Shown here piece by piece: positions 4,756-7,755 of a stretch of 7,755 bases of DNA. Position 1 is the stretch's first letter. Each line of letters begins with the position of its first letter. The notes beneath the pieces were generated by a model. It did not search any database, was not told where the DNA came from, and saw nothing but the letters and a program-made list of their open reading frames with translations. The position numbers were made by a program, and so were the translations under genes. The stretch is from NCBI GenBank assembly GCA_946630645.1, contig CAMOZD010000048.1, positions 1 through 7,755 on the forward strand, written 5' to 3'. Origin of the DNA: an uncultured Lachnospiraceae bacterium (GTDB taxonomy: Bacteria > Bacillota > Clostridia > Lachnospirales > Lachnospiraceae).

Positions 4756-7704
4756 TTAGTCGATTATTTCGGTAATAGTGATGTCGGTACAGCCCAGGTC
4801 CTTCAGTCTGTTTTTTAAAGCCCTGTGAAAGGCATCCCTATGGGCCTCATCGAATAAGCCATCCACATAGTAAAGTTCAACGGCAAAGCCTTCCTCCGTC
4901 TCCATAACCTGGAGGGTTGTTCTTCTGACCATGATATTACTGGAATCAAAGAGCATCTCCATTTCGGCCCCCAGCTCCTCCATAGCCGGCATATCCAGTA
5001 TATCCGCCTCATAAACTAAAAACAGGGGATCATTGACATAAACCGAGGGATGGTCCTGGAACCAGTCGCAGTCACAATTAGCGATGCCTTCATTAATACG
5101 GCGGGCCACCTGCCTGAACACATCCTCTGTGGATGTATCCGGCCTGATCTCAACTCCTAAGGGCAGCAGTTTCAGCATCATGCCGGCAGCGGCTTGTGAT
5201 GCAGGACTGGTCCTGTTGGAAAATGTCCAGTTTAACATAACATTATCCTTGCCTTCACAGTCATGCAGTCCCAGCAAAGCAATCGCCGCACAAAAACCGC
5301 TTTTTGACAGGTGGAATTCCTTTTCCATCCTTGGGAGCAGGTCTTCAGGAGGAACGATCAGGTAGGAAGCTCCTGTTACATACTTATCGTTGGACATACG
5401 GTGTCTGTCAACAAGTTCATGGTCAACCGACAGATTATTGCACCAGTCGACCTTGCCATAGGTATCATCAAAATATCGCTTAGCTTCTTCATATTCCGGT
5501 GTGGATCTGAACTGCCGCTGGTCTTCCAGCCAGGAATAGAAGGTATCTAAAGGAAGGTCCTCCTCCCCCTGATAGGCAGAGTAGATATTATTTAATATGG
5601 CATTGATTCCCACTCCATCCATGACCATATGGTGACTGATCATAAGAAAATGCAGCTTTTCCGGTGTCTCGTAAAGACGGATTCTGATCAGCGGATTATT
5701 GATTAGATGGAAGGGCTTATTAAATCCTTGTTTAAGCTTTTCAAAGTCCTCTTCTGATACTTTCCTGCTTGCCCGGTGGACATCCAGTTCCTGATCCATA
5801 TGCTGGACAATAAAGCCATCTTCATTAAAAGTGAGGACTGTCCTGAAAATAGGATGATGGTCTATCACCCTGCTGACCGCCTGTGTAAACCGGCCTACAT
5901 CCAGCTTGTCTTTGTCAAAGCTGAACAGAAGAGTCAGGTTCCACATACAGGACATAGGATAGTAGAGCTGGTAATTAAACATGGTCAGTTGGAAGGCCGT
6001 AAGGGGATAGGCTTTCTTCCGGGCTTTCTCTTCTTTGAGGACAGGATCTTCCTGGAAAACCGGTTTCATATCCTTCCAATGCTGTGCGATCCTGGCCGGT
6101 GTCCTGTACTTGAATATCTCCCTGCTTGTCAGGCCAAGGTCAGACAGGTCTGCAGCCAGAGCGATGGTGGACAGGGAATCCCCTCCCAGGTCATAAAAGT
6201 CATCCTTGATACCAACCCTGGACAGATGAAGGATCTTTTCAAAAAGGGAACAGAGCCTTTTCTCCATTTTCGTCCGGGGGGCCACATAGTCAGCCGTATA
6301 GTCGGCCGTATCAGGCTTGGGCAGCAGTTTCCTGGTAAACTTTCCATTGGCGTTAAGGGGAATCTCAGCTATATGGATAAAATAGGTAGGTATCATATAA
6401 TAGGGCAAATATTTCCCCATTTTCTCCCTGAGATTATTCGGGTCAATCTGAATATCTGCCGTATAGTAAAGGCAGAGGTAGGACCGGTCAGGATCCACAA
6501 AACCCCTGGCGCCGCACCAGTCGATACCCAGAATCCTTTTGGCAGCGGCCTCTATTTCCGCCGGCTCCACCCGGTTGCCATTGATCTTAATCATGTCATC
6601 AGCCCGGCCTTCTATATAGTATTCTCCCTGGTCATCCTGTCTGGCCAGGTCTCCGCTGTGGTAAAGTCCCCCCCGCATAACTTCCCTGGTCTTCTCAGGC
6701 AGGTTGGCATAGCCCCGGAAGAAGGGATTGGGGAAGCAGATCTCCCCACTCTGGCCTTCAGGCACCTCGCTGCCATCTTCATCCAGCAGGTAAACGGGCC
6801 AGTCAAAAACCGGTTTGCCTGAAGGGCAGATATCATAAGCCCTGTCTATAGGTTTTGCCAGTAACATGAAAAAGCTCTCACTCATGGCATAACCGTTATA
6901 GAGCTGTATTTTACTGTCATAGAGGCCGTGGGCCGGCTCACCGCCAAGGAGGATCAGCTTCATCACTTTTTCGACGTTTTTGGGCAGAACCCGGAAGAGG
7001 GATGGCGGCATAAAGCTGAACTCTATCTTCTGATCCACGATATATCGGGCCAGGCCGGCCACATCCCTGACCAGCTGATAGGGCAGGACATGGATGGTGT
7101 CTCCCCAAAAGAGAAAATCCACCATAAATTTTGTGGCGGCCACAAAGTTAAGGGGTACCGGCATAGCCATGGTTACCGGCTTGTTGCCGAGCAGCCCCCG
7201 CATCTCCAGGAAGGAAAGATAATTGAGGCTGATATTACCATACTCATGAAGAACACCCTTGGGAGTACCGGTGGTTCCGGAGGTATATACGGCCAGGCAG
7301 AGATCACGGTCACCAGCCCTCTCATAACCCGGCAGAGGTTTTTCCTTCATAGCTTCATGCCAGGCCTTTGTATCAAGGAAAAGGTCCGGCTCGAAATCCT
7401 TGCGGATCAGAGCGATTCGTTCCTGGGCATAGGTATCCTCCACCACAGTAAAGGCCGCGCCGGCCTTGAGAACTCCAAGCACTGCCAGGAAGGGCATCTC
7501 ACCCCGGGGAAGACAGATCATGACCCGGGACTCCTTTCCCAGACCTCTGGCCTTCAAAAAGCCATAAAGTCTGGCTGAAATATGATCCGCAGCCCTGCGG
7601 CTGACCCTGGCTTTCGTCAGGGGATTAACCAGCATTAATTGTTTAGGGTCCTCCCTGACTCTCTCAATAAAAGCATCCAGGACATAGGGGACATCTTTTG
7701 TCAT
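4756..7704 (-). CDS. Nonribosomal peptide synthetase, A-PCP-C architecture
   Basis: This 982-residue protein would activate a carboxylic acid as its acyl-AMP, load it onto its own carrier protein and condense it with an amine or a partner-bound acceptor. The adenylation domain (about 5-465) shows LKAGAAFTVVED (79-90), YTSGTTGTPKG (140-150), NGYAMSE (270-276), YHSGDLA (348-354), GRADDMIKINGNRVEP (366-381) and the catalytic lysine Lys455 in NANGKFTRK. The carrier domain (about 475-545) has LGGDSL (506-511), with Ser510 as phosphopantetheine site. The condensation domain (about 565-975) has TAFQLTMF (569-576), HHPIFRTVL (616-624) and an intact SHHMVMDG (690-697, His692/Asp696). There is no thioesterase, reductase or epimerase. 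In the FDAS region of the A domain, Val188 replaces the Asp that binds the amino group, so the substrate may not be an alpha-amino acid. The ATG at 7704 lacks a well-spaced ribosome binding site, and the frame is open upstream to the window edge, so the protein may be longer. Confidence 0.9.
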   Translation of the reverse strand: MTKDVPYVLDAFIERVREDPKQLMLVNPLTKARVSRRAADHISARLYGFLKARGLGKESRVMICLPRGEMPFLAVLGVLKAGAAFTVVEDTYAQERIALIRKDFEPDLFLDTKAWHEAMKEKPLPGYERAGDRDLCLAVYTSGTTGTPKGVLHEYGNISLNYLSFLEMRGLLGNKPVTMAMPVPLNFVAATKFMVDFLFWGDTIHVLPYQLVRDVAGLARYIVDQKIEFSFMPPSLFRVLPKNVEKVMKLILLGGEPAHGLYDSKIQLYNGYAMSESFFMLLAKPIDRAYDICPSGKPVFDWPVYLLDEDGSEVPEGQSGEICFPNPFFRGYANLPEKTREVMRGGLYHSGDLARQDDQGEYYIEGRADDMIKINGNRVEPAEIEAAAKRILGIDWCGARGFVDPDRSYLCLYYTADIQIDPNNLREKMGKYLPYYMIPTYFIHIAEIPLNANGKFTRKLLPKPDTADYTADYVAPRTKMEKRLCSLFEKILHLSRVGIKDDFYDLGGDSLSTIALAADLSDLGLTSREIFKYRTPARIAQHWKDMKPVFQEDPVLKEEKARKKAYPLTAFQLTMFNYQLYYPMSCMWNLTLLFSFDKDKLDVGRFTQAVSRVIDHHPIFRTVLTFNEDGFIVQHMDQELDVHRASRKVSEEDFEKLKQGFNKPFHLINNPLIRIRLYETPEKLHFLMISHHMVMDGVGINAILNNIYSAYQGEEDLPLDTFYSWLEDQRQFRSTPEYEEAKRYFDDTYGKVDWCNNLSVDHELVDRHRMSNDKYVTGASYLIVPPEDLLPRMEKEFHLSKSGFCAAIALLGLHDCEGKDNVMLNWTFSNRTSPASQAAAGMMLKLLPLGVEIRPDTSTEDVFRQVARRINEGIANCDCDWFQDHPSVYVNDPLFLVYEADILDMPAMEELGAEMEMLFDSSNIMVRRTTLQVMETEEGFAVELYYVDGLFDEAHRDAFHRALKNRLKDLGCTDITITEIID

Positions 7705-7755
7705 TCTCTTTATATCAAGCTCATTTATACCAGTTTTAGTAATTTCGGTCTTATT
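7705..7755 (-). other. Possible N-terminal extension or upstream region of the NRPS
   Basis: Seventeen sense codons in frame with the NRPS precede its first ATG and reach the window edge, reading NKTEITKTGINELDIKR. None is ATG, GTG or TTG. The purine-rich AAAGAGA just before the ATG is too close to act as a normal ribosome binding site. Either the ATG at 7704 is weakly initiated, or the protein starts outside the window, perhaps with further domains. Another frame closes with TAA near 7726-7728 and could be the end of an upstream gene. Confidence 0.4.

Noticed and set aside
4737..4757. Hairpin AGAGG-GGATCTT-CCTCT right after the NRPS stop codon
   Set aside because: The five-pair stem is not followed by a T-run on the minus strand, so it is not supported as a terminator.
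4501..4818. Plus-strand open frame of 105 codons overlapping the NRPS end
   Set aside because: It runs antisense into the condensation domain, has no ribosome binding site, and the opposite strand gives the more protein-like sequence.
5776..6822. Plus-strand open frame of 348 codons opposite the NRPS
   Set aside because: It is antisense to well-conserved A, PCP and C domain motifs, has no recognisable domain and no convincing ribosome binding site. The long openness follows from the codon use of the true gene.
6928..7578. Plus-strand open frame of 216 codons opposite the A domain
   Set aside because: It lies wholly opposite conserved adenylation motifs and is a shadow of that gene.

Overview
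The window looks like chromosomal DNA of a Gram-positive, low-to-mid GC clostridial bacterium, probably a Lachnospiraceae-like gut anaerobe. The signs are strong AAGGAG or AAAGGA ribosome binding sites, a TTG start codon, short U-tailed terminators, a short Thermotoga/archaeal-type S-adenosylhomocysteine hydrolase, and protein sequences that read like clostridial relatives. This taxonomic guess comes from recall, not from a search.

Layout. Positions 1 to about 905 hold the C-terminal part of a GH13 glycogen-debranching-type protein on the minus strand; its 3' end lies off the window. At about 905-917 this coding sequence meets, with no spacer, a 5'-truncated deoD (purine nucleoside phosphorylase) on the plus strand. 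Both genes lose their N-termini at the same point, so this is a rearrangement or, more likely, an assembly chimera. Positions 1542-1738 carry facing terminators between convergent genes. Positions 4304 to 1739 on the minus strand form a two-gene operon, an MTA/SAH-type adenosine deaminase followed 40 bases later by ahcY, with a recognisable promoter and a small hairpin/direct repeat in the leader. Positions 4381-4755 hold a Ser/Thr-rich coding remnant of uncertain origin. Positions 7704 to 4756 on the minus strand encode a 982-residue nonribosomal peptide synthetase with the order adenylation, carrier protein, condensation. Its reading frame stays open to the right edge of the window.

How the genes work together. 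The deaminase, AhcY and DeoD can be drawn as one route that clears S-adenosylhomocysteine: deamination, hydrolysis to homocysteine plus a nucleoside, and phosphorolysis of the nucleoside to a base plus ribose-1-phosphate. The deaminase may act first, giving S-inosylhomocysteine as in Methanocaldococcus, or it may act on the adenosine released by AhcY. The NRPS is separate. Its A domain lacks the Asp that normally holds the alpha-amino group of an amino acid, and it ends in an intact condensation domain without a release domain. This suggests a small system that joins a non-standard acid to an amine. It is the best candidate in the window for an undescribed product.

No tRNA, rRNA, CRISPR array, insertion sequence or origin was seen.
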